A stretch of DNA of 64,000 nucleotides from Euryodendron excelsum (lineage: Eukaryota > Streptophyta > Magnoliopsida > Ericales > Pentaphylacaceae), in contig CM065389.1 of assembly GCA_033060915.1 (NCBI GenBank), positions 25,261,001 to 25,325,000 on the forward strand, given 5' to 3'. Every line of letters starts with the position of its first letter. The first letter of the stretch is position 1. Below, piece after piece: positions 46,670 to 58,789 of this stretch. The notes below the pieces were generated by a model that made no database searches, had not been told where the DNA came from, and saw nothing but the letters and a program-made list of their open reading frames with translations. Made by a program: the position numbers and the translations under genes.

Positions 46670-47189
46670 TCTCCCCTTTTTTGATGGTGACAAAACCTTA
46701 ATCAATATGAACAAAATAATCAATATCTAATGAACAATGTGCAATATTAGATAATTCAGAAAATATTACCTGCTGGGGGTAACAACATTTTTCTCCATTT
46801 CTTTTGAAGTAAATGCATTTCTAGGTTTTGAGCATTTTTAGAATAATAGTAAGATAGATAAGTTCAAAATATAAAAAGACTTGTTCAATAAAGTATTCTC
46901 CCAATTTCTTATGAAATTCAATATCTTCTCCCCCTTTTTTATATTCTCTTCCCCTTTTTGAAACAAACTCATTCATGCAGATACTTCTCCCATATTTCTT
47001 ATAAGTACTATTTCTCCCCTTTTTTTTGTAGAATTTTCATATACCTTCCCATATGTATTTCTCATCCTTTTTGTCAACTTACTAAAAATAGATATATATG
47101 TGTAACATTGATAGGTACAAATTAAAAAATCTTAAAACATGAAAAGAATTATTGTTTGAAAATCAACCAAAAGTAGTCAACTCATCAAC
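46670..47189 (-). other. Multiple polypurine tracts upstream of the element 2 3' LTR
   Basis: On the minus strand several AAAAAAGGGGAGA-type purine tracts occur in a row (plus-strand CTCCCC plus TTTTTT at about 46670, 46928, 46950 and 47014). Repeated polypurine tracts before the 3' LTR are a known feature of the Sirevirus group. No coding sequence is present. Confidence 0.65.
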
Positions 47190-48198
47190 TTACCATGAAC
47201 AAGACAAAGCATAAGCAAAACATTCATAGCATATATAATAATCCAAAAAAACCATTTGCAAAATATTACAACATATTGTTTTAAGGATGACACACCATCC
47301 AATTAAAAATATTATTAAAAAAACATACAAATGCAAATGTAAGAGTGCTAATGTGGATTTGGGAAATGGAATTTTGGATAAGTCAACAAGGTTATCAGCA
47401 GTGTTGGTGAATTTGGAGGTTAGAATTTTTTTTGTTTTTTTTTGCCTCATATAGAATCTTTTTTGGCTTGGTAAAAGTTTTGGAGGTGTTTGGCTAGTAG
47501 GGCTTGATGGTTCACCAGTTGAGGGCTGAGATGTGGTCTCCTCAGTTGAAGCACTCAACTCCTCAGTAGAGTTATTTATTGTTGCTTCTGTTGCTTTAGG
47601 GTTGAGAGGCTTCTATTTATCTCCAACGATCTTCTTGATATACTTGCCAAGATGCTCAGTTGAGACATCTAAGGCATTGAAGATTTCTTTCTACAAAGTC
47701 CTTCCCTTAGTCACAAAAGCTTTACTCATTTCCCTCACTTTTCTTTTAGTAGCTAGCAACCTCATTGCTCCATTCTCCACCTTCTCGCCAATCTTTGTGA
47801 ATATTTCCTCTTGATACTTCTTCATGTCCCTCATCATGTTTATCAAAGCTTCCATTTCCACAAAATTACTGCTATGCATAACGCTCACGGGAAAAAGTTT
47901 CCTTTGATCCCTAGAGGATTCACCTTTCTCTTAAGTACTTGCCCTTGGAGTTCCAGTTTCTTCAGCAATTTTTTCTTTCTTTGTGGTCCAAGTCTTGGTC
48001 TACTTGTTGAAGTAGTACCACATTATTGATAGGGTCTTGTGGTTATACTCAGCAGAATTTGGGTCAGGCTTCCCGTTCTTCTCATTTGACAAATCAACCT
48101 TGAAGTGCTTGAAAATTTTTGTCAAAAACATCCCATAGGGCAAACTAACCTTTGTCCTAGTAGCTTTGATCATGTGATATAAAATGTAGTTAGCCAAG
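47190..48198 (-). pseudogene. Env-like ORF of element 2, C-terminal part
   Basis: The minus strand shows 'LPYGMFLTKIFKHFKVDLSNE' and 'AEYNHKTLSIMWYYFNK', then a coiled, Lys/Glu-rich part and a Ser/Pro/Thr-rich tail (TTSQPSTGEPSSPTSQ). This matches the env-like or 'putative plant transposon protein' ORF found after pol in Sirevirus-type copia elements, and aligns with 58790-59584 of element 1. The frame is broken by stops and cut at 48198 by the insertion of another retrotransposon; the rest lies at 53395-54106. Confidence 0.7.
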
Positions 48199-48772
48199 TG
48201 AATTGCTTCCAAAGATGTTTGGAAATTAAGTCTCTACAAGAGAACGAGTGTTGCGATTGAAGTATAAAATTCGATGAGTATCGGAGTCAATTTTCTCGAG
48301 AACCAAGCCATATATAGATTACTGACACTTAGAGAACACTAACCTAACTTGAATAAAATTGCAACTAAGTAAATTGAATCTAAGTAAAAGAGACCAAAAA
48401 TATTATTAATGTTGGAAGAAAGGTTGTTTAACTACTAATGCAAAGGAATTGAAAACAATTAACAACTAAGCAAGTATTTGAAATCTATATTTAGAGACAA
48501 TTAACGCTCCTGATTCACTCGGTAAAATCAGCTCTCTGAAGTTAACGTTCGGTGCATTAGGCGATCGCTAGGTGAGTTAGGCGATAGCTCGGCCGATCGC
48601 TCGGTGATGCACTTTTTGGACTTCCTACTATAATTAAATTCCATTCCCTACAATTAGATAAAAAAAATGCATGTTTAGGAAAATCTAAGGATAAAATACT
48701 AATCTAATACTTAAACTAGAGCTAAAAATTCACTAATTAGGGGATTGAGATTACACTTTTGGAGTGTAATCA
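48199..48772 (-). repeat. 3' LTR of the LARD-type element, internally deleted
   Basis: 574 bp, TG...CA on the plus strand. It matches the other LTR at both ends but lacks about 600 bp present there. The jump occurs at ATTAA, which also stands at both sides of the missing block in the longer LTR, so a microhomology deletion is likely. Confidence 0.75.
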
Positions 48773-50806
48773 TACCTGCCAACTTAGCTTTTTGCTATTC
48801 CCTAGCAAAATCTACAACTAAAGCAAGTATGTACATAAGATAATCTCCACTTTTATAGGAATTATGGATCCATTTAGCCCAGCATCAAGCCTTTAAACCC
48901 TTAGGTTAGTGGACGAGTGATATCTCGTGAGGGTTTTCAGTGATGATATCCATAAACATCTCTTTGTGAGTTGCAATTAAGGATAAGAATAAGGAGAATA
49001 TGCATAATCTAGCTTGAGAAAATATTAGATATCACTCCTATCCCCTAACACATGCAAATATATGCAATCATTTATACAAAAGAGAGTTTCAAGTGTGTGG
49101 ATGAAGAATCATGCTAAGTAACTCAAATGAAACTCACTTATGCAAACCACAACCTAAAGCTTTGATTCAACAATTCATTGGACATACACTTACAAATAAA
49201 GACCCGCATGGTTCTCACAATGGCATGTTCAATAATAGAGTAAATGTAAAAAGAAATCAAGTGAACATACCAATTACCAAAAAACCAAAAAGATATAAGT
49301 GCATCAACCTAGCATAGCTTCATGAAAGAGTATTCATAGTTAATCATTGATTCAAAGAAGTTGACAATAAATGACTTATACTCTACTAAAATCCTTAATC
49401 AAGCATTACTTGAATCAACTAAGCCCTTTGTAAGTAGGAAGGTAGTTTAGAAGGTATAATAGGTAAGGATGAAGAAGGATAGAAATAAATCAAGTCATGT
49501 GTAATCAAAAAATGAAATGATGAATGGCTAAGCAACTACAATTCTTCCCATTTTCAATTCCAAAGCATTCTTCTAAGCATTTTGCTCTTTTCTTCATACT
49601 TCTTTTAACTTAAAAACATTTCTTTCTTTTTTTTTCTTTCTTTCTTCTGCTTTTTTGTTTCCATTATTTTGATGTTCCCTATTGCATTCAATATTTTCAA
49701 CTTCACAATATGCTCTTTTTCTATTAAATTCCCCAATCCATCTCTTCATTTTTTTTGTTTTCTTTCTTTCTTCAATGCCTCAACATAGTATACTCTCTTC
49801 AACAAAGGCATCATTTTACAAGTACAAGATAGGAAGTAGCATTACTTTGCATTTCAACAAAAGAATAAAGAAAATGGATCAAAGAGGGTCAAAGGAATAT
49901 ATGGCTTTATAATGGGAAACTCATGGCTATCAAGAAGAATAAAGGCCTAGAATCATATCCCAAAGTACTCAACCAAAGTATTTCATATAATATAAGTGTC
50001 AATATCAAGATCAATACTCAACTCACGAATCAAATGCAAACATAAACTATTGAAGAAAATGAGGGTGAAGAATTAATCCTTGAGTAAATGTAATCGCTTC
50101 GAAAAACAATAATTATTTTAAAGCTCACAAAGTAGAAGTCTCCACTAATGTAAGGATGTAAATACAAGAGATAGCATAAATGATGTTATAAAGCATGATT
50201 GTGCGCAATTATGTAATCCCCTCTAGTAATGCATGAATAAAGCAAAACTCACAATGTGTTAGATGTAAAGAATGAATCAACATCAACTTGAGTAAAGATA
50301 CATGCAAAGATTCCTATCTTCTAATGTTAAGTGACACTTTCACAAGTCATGTTATGGTACCTTGAAAATAAAGAATCAACACATCAATTATGAATATCTA
50401 GAAATCAATATGAAGAGTACATGGACAAATGTGCCAAAGTAATGAAAGAAATGATACCGAGACCATACAATACCCGAGTCTTTACCAAATGGTACAAGTG
50501 GTTGAAAGATAACAATGTCATATCGCACCTATAATTGTATAATCCATACATAAGAGATAAGGGTAATACATAGAAGGATATACAATAAAGCTCAAAAGTG
50601 ACATCCACTATGAGCAATAGAGTGTTAGATAAATGCAATGAAGTGACGTGCTCATACAAATGGCATTTAAACTCTACCTTTAACTAGAGGCAGTCATCAT
50701 CAAAGGTTTAAAAGCAAAAATTTTCTTCAATAACAATTTTTTTTAAAGGTGTATCACAAAAAAAAAACAAAATCAAGAGTAGAGGTTAAGCCTCTATCAC
50801 TACACA

Positions 50807-50821
50807 CCCCCCCCCCCCCCC
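50807..50821 (+). repeat. C15 homopolymer
   Basis: A run of fifteen C lies inside the non-coding body of the LARD-type element. Confidence 0.9.
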
Positions 50822-52118
50822 TTCCTCTAAACTAAAATGATGCATTATACTCAATGCATAAAGACAAATCACAAAATGAAATGAAAACGTGAAAGAAAAG
50901 GAGCTAGGATGCCTGATTGCACCCTCCAACTAAAATGGAAACCTAACTAATAAAACAAAATAAAATTAAAAACAAAAACAATCTAAACTACTCATACTCC
51001 TACACAAAATTGGAGAGAAGATCACATAATACCCTTAAGTGAAAATTTACTATCATCCTTTAGGTCCACTCTTGAAACTTGTGAAGAGTTCAAACAAGTA
51101 TAATAATAGATAATTTCAACATCATTGTTGAACTTAAGGATATAACGATCAAGCACACAAGGGTAGAAAGGTCATGGAAGGTAAAGAAGGTAAAATGATC
51201 TTGCACAAAGGTGCCAAGTAAGCTCAAGTCATGAACCGCTTTATCTTCCCCTTTCTCTATTTGTTCGAGAAGGTGAAGGATATTTGGTTCTAATATTGGG
51301 GCATGAATCTCCAAAGGCTCTGGGAAAAGGTGCCCTCATGCCCCCTAGAAAGGTTGAATTGATTACACCACCCCGGACTAAGAGTTGGTATAAAAGGCTC
51401 CTTTTGGCCATTAGCATGGATGCAATCTCTAAGAGACTAGCAAGATGGTTCTTAGACTCTAATATCACTAGCTGGAATGTAGTCTCTAAGAGACCTACAA
51501 GGAGGTGCTTTTACACCACTATAACCATGAACACTCCTATTACCATCATTCTCAACCCATTGAGAAGAATACTCTATTGTGCCTATGGGTTGAGATGATG
51601 ATGAGTGTGAAAATGAGCTATCAAGCAATAATGATATGCACAATGAATGATGGATGTAATGCACACATAAATATAGCGCACCGCGTCTCAACACATCATA
51701 CAGAATAATGCTCAATATTCTCCCTTTCGAACCTCCAATCTCCTCATAAACATACCACTAATGCAATATTCAAAATGTGCCAACCAAATCTTCAATCTCT
51801 ACAATATATATATACACCACCAATTAGCAACTATACACAATCCCTAATTTTCCACTAGCAATCCACCAATCCAATTATTAATGTAATTCAAATTCTACAT
51901 TAATCAAACAAAATAATCCTGAAATAAAGTGGAAAAGAAAGAATCAAAATCTAACATACTATGCACATAAAAGGGTGGAACGAAGTTACCCGTGGCCTAA
52001 GCCGTAAAATCCTTCATCGTGGTGGATAAATGGAGATCTAATCTGCCAATTGCTCTCCAACCCAAGGTTCTTTAGTGCTTGCCTTGTGCCTTTGGTCTCC
52101 GGCAATTGCTCCAAAACT

Positions 52119-53334
52119 TGAATTACTTCTAAAGATGTTTGAAAATTGAGCCCTTGTAAGAGAACGGGTGTCGTGATTGAAGTATAAAATTATGTGAGTA
52201 TCGTAGTCAATTTCCTCGAGGACCAAGCCCAATATAGGCTATCAACACTTAGAGAACACTAACCTAACTTGAATTGAATTGCAACTAAGTGAATTAAATC
52301 TAAGTAAAAGAGACCGAAAATATGATTGATGTTGGAAGAAAGGTTGTTTAACTACTAATGCAAAGCAATTGAAAACAATTAATAACTAAGTAAGTAATTG
52401 AAATCTAGATTTAGAGACAATTAAAAGGGGCTTGAATACAATTAATTCAATGGAGGATTTGACAACTCAAATCGAGGATCACTTTGTGGATCATTGATTT
52501 GGAGGATTTAGACTATGAAACCTTGGATTCATACTTAATTGAGGGTAGAATTATTATCCATTAATAGAATCATAGAAACAAACCTTGGATTTGTGCAATC
52601 CTTAGGAGTTAACAAATTGTGTTATGAATCTAAATTTTCTTATAGATCTAAACTCAATTAAGATGAATTAGAGAAATCATAAGATAGATCATTGAAATCT
52701 AGTTACCCCCATTGAAATTTTTGAAGATCCTTAGTGTATCTTCACAATTTTATCTAAATAGATGATTAACTACTAGAATTCATGGTAGAAAGGATAGAGA
52801 AATATAAATCTTGTATTGAATTGAGAAGAAACTAGTATTTGGTTACAAGGAAAATGAAGAAAAGCTAAGGAAAATGTAAGAAAGTAAAGTTTCTATCTAT
52901 ACACTACTCTTAAATACAAAGAAATTTAAAATATCTAAGTACAAAAATAAGAGATTGCCTCAAAAAACACCTAAAACAGCCTTTTGTGCGTTGAACAAAA
53001 AAAAAAAAAAGGATCCATTAGGTGAGTGCTAGCCAATCGCTCTATTAACGCTCCTAATTCACTTGGTGAAATTAGCTCTCTGAAGTTAGCGCTCGATGCA
53101 TTAGGCGATCGCTTGGTTGAGCGCTCAGTGGGTTGGGCAATTGCTCAGCCGAGCTTTTGGTGATCGCTTGGTGATGCAGTTTTCGGCTATTTCTTTTACA
53201 ATTAAACTCCATTCCCTGTAATTAGATAAAAAAGACATGTTTAGGACAATTTAAGGATAAAATACTAATCTAATACCTAAACTAGAGTTAACAATCCACA
53301 AATTAGGGGATTGAAATTACACTTTTGGAATGTG
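52119..53334 (-). repeat. 5' LTR of the LARD-type element
   Basis: About 1.2 kb. It shares 'AAAGATGTTTG', 'GAGAACGGGTGTCGTGATTG', the GCGATCGCT-like block (53100-53180) and 'GGGGATTGAAATTACACTTTTGGA' with the left LTR. Its outer end has lost the last few bases (TGATTA on the minus strand) at a rearranged junction with the host ORF. Confidence 0.75.
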
Positions 53335-53344
53335 CTAAAACTCC

Positions 53345-53478
53345 TTCTTAGAACAACTCCTTCTTGTTAGAAATGTGCTAAAACTTTCCACCTTTAAGTT
53401 AACCTTGGTTTCAGTGATGTATGGCCACATGAAGAACAACTCCTTCTTAGAAATGTGCTAAAACTTTCCACCTTTAAG
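53345..53478. repeat. Duplicated host segment at the LARD insertion junction
   Basis: A block reading GAACAACTCCTTCTT, then AGAAATGTGCTAAAAC and TTTCCACCTTTAAG occurs twice, near 53351-53400 and 53433-53478, separated by the part of the env-like ORF that should follow the insertion site. Element 1 has a single copy at the matching site (near 59520-59565). The junction was therefore rearranged during or after insertion. Confidence 0.7.
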
Positions 53479-54106
53479 GATAAATATATGACGTATAAAG
53501 TGATGGACAAGTCTCAGTTCTAATGGCAATTCATTTGCAATGGGTTAGAAATTATTATTAGTGATTTCCTTTCCCATGAGAGCAGTTATGGCTGGACACC
53601 TATTAGGGTTTTTATGCCCTATCTCTCCACCAATGCTAATACCAAAAATTTGAAAAATCACACCTTTAGTAAGATGAATAGAGATACCCTTGACGTAGCT
53701 AGAGACATTGACACTTGTTCTTTCTCTTTTGGCATGGGCATAAAACTATTGCACCAACTCAAGGTAAACTTCCTCTTTCAATAGGATCATAAGTTTCCAT
53801 TTATGCTTCTCAAGTTTATGCTCCACAGTAAACTTTTCTTTGGCAAAGAAAGCATAATCTATCCATCTACCATTCAGAATACTATACAAGAGTAATGTTC
53901 TTCATACCTTTCTTTGATGAATTGCTCCTCAAAGTATATGTCATTCTCAAGAAAGTTTTCTTCCTCAACAACTTGCTTTCCTTTACTCTTTTGTGAAGCC
54001 TTGTAAGACTCCCCTTTGTCTTTCCTCTTCTTGCATCCTTTGAATTTGGGGGTCAACTCTACTAGGGTTTGCTTGTCCTTTTCAGTTTAGTAGTTTTGGG
54101 TGCCAT
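53395..54106 (-). pseudogene. Env-like ORF of element 2, N-terminal part
   Basis: Starting at the ATG at 54106 (minus strand), it has a Lys-rich beginning (PKFKGCKKRKDKGES) followed by 'DIYFEEQFIKERYEEHYSC' and diverged pieces of the env-like domain. It aligns with 59482-60186 of element 1. Stops and frameshifts are present. The C-terminal part was separated by the LARD-type insertion and lies at 47190-48198. Confidence 0.7.
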
Positions 54107-54289
54107 TGGAGGTTAAAAGAAGTTATGTAAAGATCTGAAGGTTCGAATCAAAGATTTATAGAGATTGAAGGAGCGATTTTTGAAGGTTTTGTAGTTGGGG
54201 TAACGGTTTATTGAGTGAGAGAGTGAGTGTCTAAAACTTAGGGCAAAATATGGTATTTATAGGCATGTATGCATATGTGTATGTATATG

Positions 54290-54545
54290 CAGATGGGCGA
54301 CTCTGTATTCAAGCGGTCGACTCTTTTTGTACAAAAAATTCTTTTTGGGTCTTCTATAAAAATGGTTCGACACTTGACTTCAGGGTGTCGCCTTTTTTCA
54401 ACTGATCCTTTTTGAAACAAACAATACCCATTTCATGTGTCAACACTCCCAAGTCAAGTGTTAACTTCTTTGTTTAGAGACCATTTTTAAAACACAGGGG
54501 GTTAACTCCTTTAGACTTGGAGTCAACTCCTTTATGCATAAAATG
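54290..54545. repeat. GTCGAC/GTCAAC-type repeat array in the element 2 pol-env spacer
   Basis: Several units with the pattern GTCGACTCTTTTTG, TTCGACACTTGACTTCA and GTTAACTCC occur between the end of RNase H and the env-like start. The same motif family is found in the LTRs and in the matching spacer of element 1. Confidence 0.65.
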
Positions 54546-54669
54546 CAATAATGATCTCTAAATGCCACAGAATGAATCAAATAGATATAAAATCACGTTC
54601 AAATGATTCATATACACAATTAAACATATATAGCATGATAATCAATCAAATCAATAAATTTCTCATCCC

Positions 54670-56528
54670 TAATTCTCTTTCAGTCATACAAAATCAATCC
54701 TTACTCAATGGTTTTGTGAAGATATCGGCTAATTAATGTTCAGTGCTCACAAATCAAGTTAAATATCACCTCTTTGTGCATGATCTCTAATGAAATGATG
54801 TCTAATCTCAATGTACTTGGTTCTAGAGTGCTGAATAGGGTTCTTGGTCAAATTGATAGCACTTGTGTTGTCATATTTGACAAGAATGTGTTCATATATG
54901 AGTCCAAAGTCTTCTAGTTAGTGTTTAATCCAAAAGACTTGAGCATAATAGCTTCCAACAGCTATGTTCTCAGCCTCTGCTGTAGAGAGTGCAAATAAAT
55001 TTTGCTTTTTGCTAAACCATGAAACTAGCATATTACCTAGAAATTGACATGAATCATTAGTTCTTTTTTTGTCCACTTTGTTTCCAGTATAATCAGCATT
55101 AGTACAACATATGAGGTTAAATGAAGTACTTATTATAAGACTCAGGTGGTTGCACGTGGATGGGGATGAGATTTTGACAGGCCACGACAGTGGCAGGCTA
55201 GCTTCAAAGTTATATGTTGAGATTCCACATCGTATAGGGAAGGAGGGGGGAAGTGCTATATATGTAGGCACTTGTATCTCCTTAGTACAATGCGTTTTTA
55301 AAGCCGTGCAGGTCAAGGCCCAAAGTGGACAATATTATACTATGTGGATCTTAGGTCATGACATAATGGTATCAAAGCCAATCCCAATCGGAAATGTGAG
55401 AATCCAGCCCAATGCGAGGATGCATTGCCCATTTAGGGGGGTAGTTTATGAGACTCGGGCAACTGCACGTGGGTGGGGACAAGATCCTGGCAGGTTACGA
55501 TAGTGGTAGGTTAGCTCCAAGGTTATGTGCTGAGATCCCATATTGCCTGGGAAAAGAGAAGGGAAGTGCTATATATGGAGGCACTTGTATCTCCTTGGTA
55601 TAACGCTTTTTAAAGCCGTGTGAGTCTAGGCCCAAAGTAGACAATATAGTACCATGTGGATCCTGGGTTATGACAGTTTTAGAGTACCATAACTCTAGGT
55701 TAGGAGTGTACTTAAGATATCTAAAAATTCTTTTCACAACCATAATATGTGATGAACAAATCATTCTTTTATACAACTTGTTATCTATATAAATATCTTT
55801 TTTTATCACTATCCAACTTTGTTAAAGTGTTCATGGGAGTGTACAATTTGCATCTTCCATTCCAAATCTCTTGAGTAGATTTTTGATGGACGTAGTTTGG
55901 TTAATGAAGATCCCTTCCTCTAATTATTTGATTTGAAGTCTAAGGAAGTAATTGAGTTCTCCCATTATAATCATTTCAAACTCACCCTGCCTACACTTAG
56001 TAAATTATTTGCTAAACTTTTCATTAGTAGAGGCAAATATGATGTCATCTACATAGATTTACACAATAAGCATGTCATGGCCTCTTATCTTGATAAAAAG
56101 TGTATTAATCTTTCCTCTTATGAAACCATTTTCAACCAAAAATTTGCTTGACCTTTCATACCATGCCCTTAGGACTTGTTTCAAACTATAAAGTGCTTTT
56201 GTAAGTTTAAAAACATAATTTGGAAACTTTGAATTTTCAAAACAATGAGATTGTTTCATATAAACCTATTTAGAAATAAGTCCATTAAAAAATGCACTTT
56301 TCACATTCATTTGATAAAGCTTGAAAATTTTGAAACATGAAAATGCAAGCAACATAGCTACTTGTGTGTAGGTCTTATTAAAATCATTTCCTCCTTCTTG
56401 AATATGCCTTGAGCTACAAGTCTTGCCTTGTTTCTCACCACAGTTCTAGATTCATTCATTTTGTTTCTTAAAACTCATTTTGTTCCAATAACTGGATGAT
56501 CTTCATATCTAGGCACAAGGTTCCAAAT
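54670..56528 (-). pseudogene. Reverse transcriptase/RNase H remnant of element 2
   Basis: The minus strand shows copia-type RT ('FENSKFPNYVFKLTKALYSLKQ', near 56200), 'HIMVVKRIFRYLKYTPNLELWYSK' near 55700, and RNase H 'FLGNMLVSWFSKKQNLFALSTAEAENIA' at 54950-55060. The reading frame has many stops. A TRIM splits it between the 'NLELWYSK' and 'NADYTGNKVD' segments. At 56528 it ends abruptly at the LTR of element 1. The integrase, gag and 5' LTR of this element should lie right of the window. Confidence 0.8.
55131..55675 (+). mobile_element. TRIM (terminal-repeat retrotransposon in miniature)
   Basis: Two direct repeats of 233 and 234 bp (55131-55363 and 55442-55675) share GACTC-GG...TGCACGTGG, AAGTGCTATATATG and GGCACTTGTATCTCCTT, and both end in ATGACA. 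After the first repeat comes TGGTATCAAAGCCA (55367-55380), a 13 of 14 match to the initiator tRNA-Met primer-binding site. Before the second is a purine tract (TTAGGGGGG). The spacer is only about 78 bp and encodes nothing. Flanking 5-mers GTACT/GTTTT match at 3 of 5. The element interrupts the RNase H region of element 2, shown by comparison with element 1 near 61155. Confidence 0.88.
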
Positions 56529-58020
56529 TGTTGGCCCGAATATGCAACCTAGGGGGGGGAGTGAATTGGGCTTTTCAAAATGGAAAGCAAATAATGTAAT
56601 TTAATATTTCTAAAGTAATGGAATAGTGACTAAACAGTGGATGAATATAGTAATCAGAAGATATGATGCCAAGTAAGAAAATTGAGCACAAGAGAGCACA
56701 CCGATTTATTGAGGTTCAATCACAACGTGTGACCTACGTTTTTACCTCCAAGATCCCTTTGAAAGCTCTTCCACTATGCAAAAATCCCTTTACACAGTAG
56801 GTGCTAGTTTGCCAAGTGCTTAGCTCACTTTTACAAGAGTTCTTTTCAAACTGTCAAAGTCCCAAGTGATTTTTTTGAGCTTCACTAAACTTACAAGTGT
56901 TTTTACCAAGAACACTCATACTTGCAGATATACAAATCCACCCAAGTGGAGAGGTTTATACAATTGGTAACTCTCTCAAACTTAGTAAAAAGAATGTATC
57001 AGTTAGGGCATAGGAATTTAACTTTGATCTTTAGATTCAACACTTATATTCTTGGATTCTTATCTATAAATGTTGTGGGGATCTTATATTTATAGCCTTG
57101 TATTGCTTATAGCTGCTGATGGTGGTTAAGAGTGCATTTAATGAGAGATTGAGCTGACAGAATGTTAAAAATTATAGTCGTTGGGCTCTATAAGTCGACC
57201 CTTTTTGTTTTGGTGCTAGCATCCTCAACATTCTGTCCAAATGAGTTAACCCCTGATAAACATAAGTAGACTCTTTCCAATTTTCACCAAACTTTATCAA
57301 GGCTCTGTCCAAATGGGTTGACTCCTGGAAACGAGGGGTCAATTCTTTTGGATCTTCTTTAAGACTTTGCATTCTAAACCAATGTGTCGACTCCTAGGAT
57401 GAAGGGGTCGACTCTTTTTACCAGAGACTTCTTGTCCAATGCCTCTGTCTCAATGTGTCAACCCCTGTAATACGTGGGTCGCCTGTTTTTGCTCAAATAT
57501 TTTAACTTTTGCCAGTCTTTTTTAATATTCTTCTAAATCTTCAAACTCTTTAAGAATCATCCAAATAAGGCTTGCAAAACTTAAAAAGAATTCTTTAAAG
57601 AATTCTGATCTCCAAAAACACCTTCAATCTCTTCGAGATAGATTTAATCCATTTTAATCACTTGTAGAGTTTTTCAATCAACATTGCTTCCATTCTTCAA
57701 GACATCTTTAAAATATTCAAATAGAGCTTCCATATCTTGTGTAGATCTTCATTATCTTGAACACATTTAATCTCTTCAAGATAAGATTATGAACATAATC
57801 TTGTTATAAGGTTCTTCATTAATCAATCATCATGGCTAAACAACCTTCAACGTGCTTGATAAGCTCTCAATACATGAGATCTTCAATGTCTTCATTATAT
57901 TAAGTTTCAAGTTATAATCTTAAAGAGATTAAGGCATAATATGGCCTGCACACTAAGTAGAGTTATTAGATCTTTAATATAGTGTTTTGTTATCATCAAA
58001 ATCAATGTATGGACTCAACA
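56529..58020 (-). repeat. 3' LTR of element 1
   Basis: 1492 bp; on the minus strand it begins TGTTGAGTCC and ends GGGCCAACA. It contains a C-rich CCCCCCCCCTAGG near its end and the GTCGAC-type array at 57190-57490. It aligns with 44642-46669, which has an extra MITE. Confidence 0.85.
57190..57490. repeat. GTCGAC-type palindromic repeat array in the element 1 LTR
   Basis: About four units of roughly 65-70 bp, each with a pair of GTCGAC/GTTGAC/GTCAAC cores about 20-25 bp apart, for example TGTGTCGACTCCTAGG then GGGGTCGACTCTTTTT near 57383-57420. They are interspersed with CTTCTT-rich spacers. Confidence 0.7.
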
Positions 58021-58789
58021 ATTTCTTCCTTTTTGATGATGACAAAACCTTAATTAATATGATCAAAATTCAAAATCTAATAATTAATAATGTGCAATAT
58101 TAGCTTAGAAAATATTATTTGCTGGACGTACCAAAAATTGCTTTGCCTTTCTTTTGTACTTAATTCATTTTTCATAATTAGAGCAAGATAGATAGGTTTA
58201 GAGCATAGCAAGACTTGCTTAACAAAGTCTTTTCCCCCTTTCTTATGCAATATAGTACTCCATACAATGCTAAAGCTCAAAACTCAAATACCAATATTCT
58301 CTTCTCCTTTTTGTAGAGAGATCATATACCTTCCCATAAATACTTCTCTCTTTTTTTTTGTCAATTCATCAAAAAAGTTATATATTATTTAAAGACAGGT
58401 ACAATAGCCAAAAAAATTATATAACAAAGAAAGAATTAATTTTAGGATAGAAATCAACACAACAACTTAAACAATTTAGCAAGAATCAAGGTATAACCAA
58501 AGCAGAGCATTTATAGTAAATAATCATCCATAAAGTTCAAGAACTTAAAGCATTCACAAAATATTACATTATAATTGCCTTAAGGATGACACACCATCCT
58601 ATTAAAATCACAGTTTAGAAAATGCAAATGCAAGAATGGGTTTAGGAGAAAGGGTTTGGGATAGGTCAACAGGGTCATCAGTTATGTTGAAGAATTTGAA
58701 AGTTGGATTCCTTTACTACAGATCATATTTATGAGATCTTGTTGATGGCTTTGGAGGTGTTTGGACAATGGGGTCTGATGGTTCTCCAA
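58021..58789 (-). other. Polypurine tracts and 3' non-coding region of element 1
   Basis: On the minus strand purine tracts occur next to the LTR (58025-58037) and again near 58230, 58300 and 58345. The stretch aligns with 46670-47350 of element 2. No intact coding sequence is seen. Confidence 0.6.

Larger units (their letters stand above)
48199..53340 (-). mobile_element. Non-autonomous Athila-like element (LARD type) inside the env-like ORF
   Basis: Two related LTRs (48199-48772 and 52119-about 53334) enclose 3.3 kb with no recognisable gag or pol. On the minus strand the 5' LTR is followed by TTTTGGAGCAATTGCCGGAG (52096-52115). This is a C-to-T-worn form of the TGGCGCCGTTGCCGGGGA primer-binding site, complementary to tRNA-Asp, that is usual in Athila elements. 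The 3' LTR is preceded by AAGCTAAGTTGGCAGG, the polypurine tract. The 'CACTCGTCCACTA' block near 48905 is shared with the element at the left end of the window. It is inserted in the env-like ORF of element 2. Confidence 0.75.

Noticed and set aside
55111..55503. 130-codon plus-strand frame
   Set aside because: It runs across one terminal repeat and the spacer of a TRIM, which encodes no protein.
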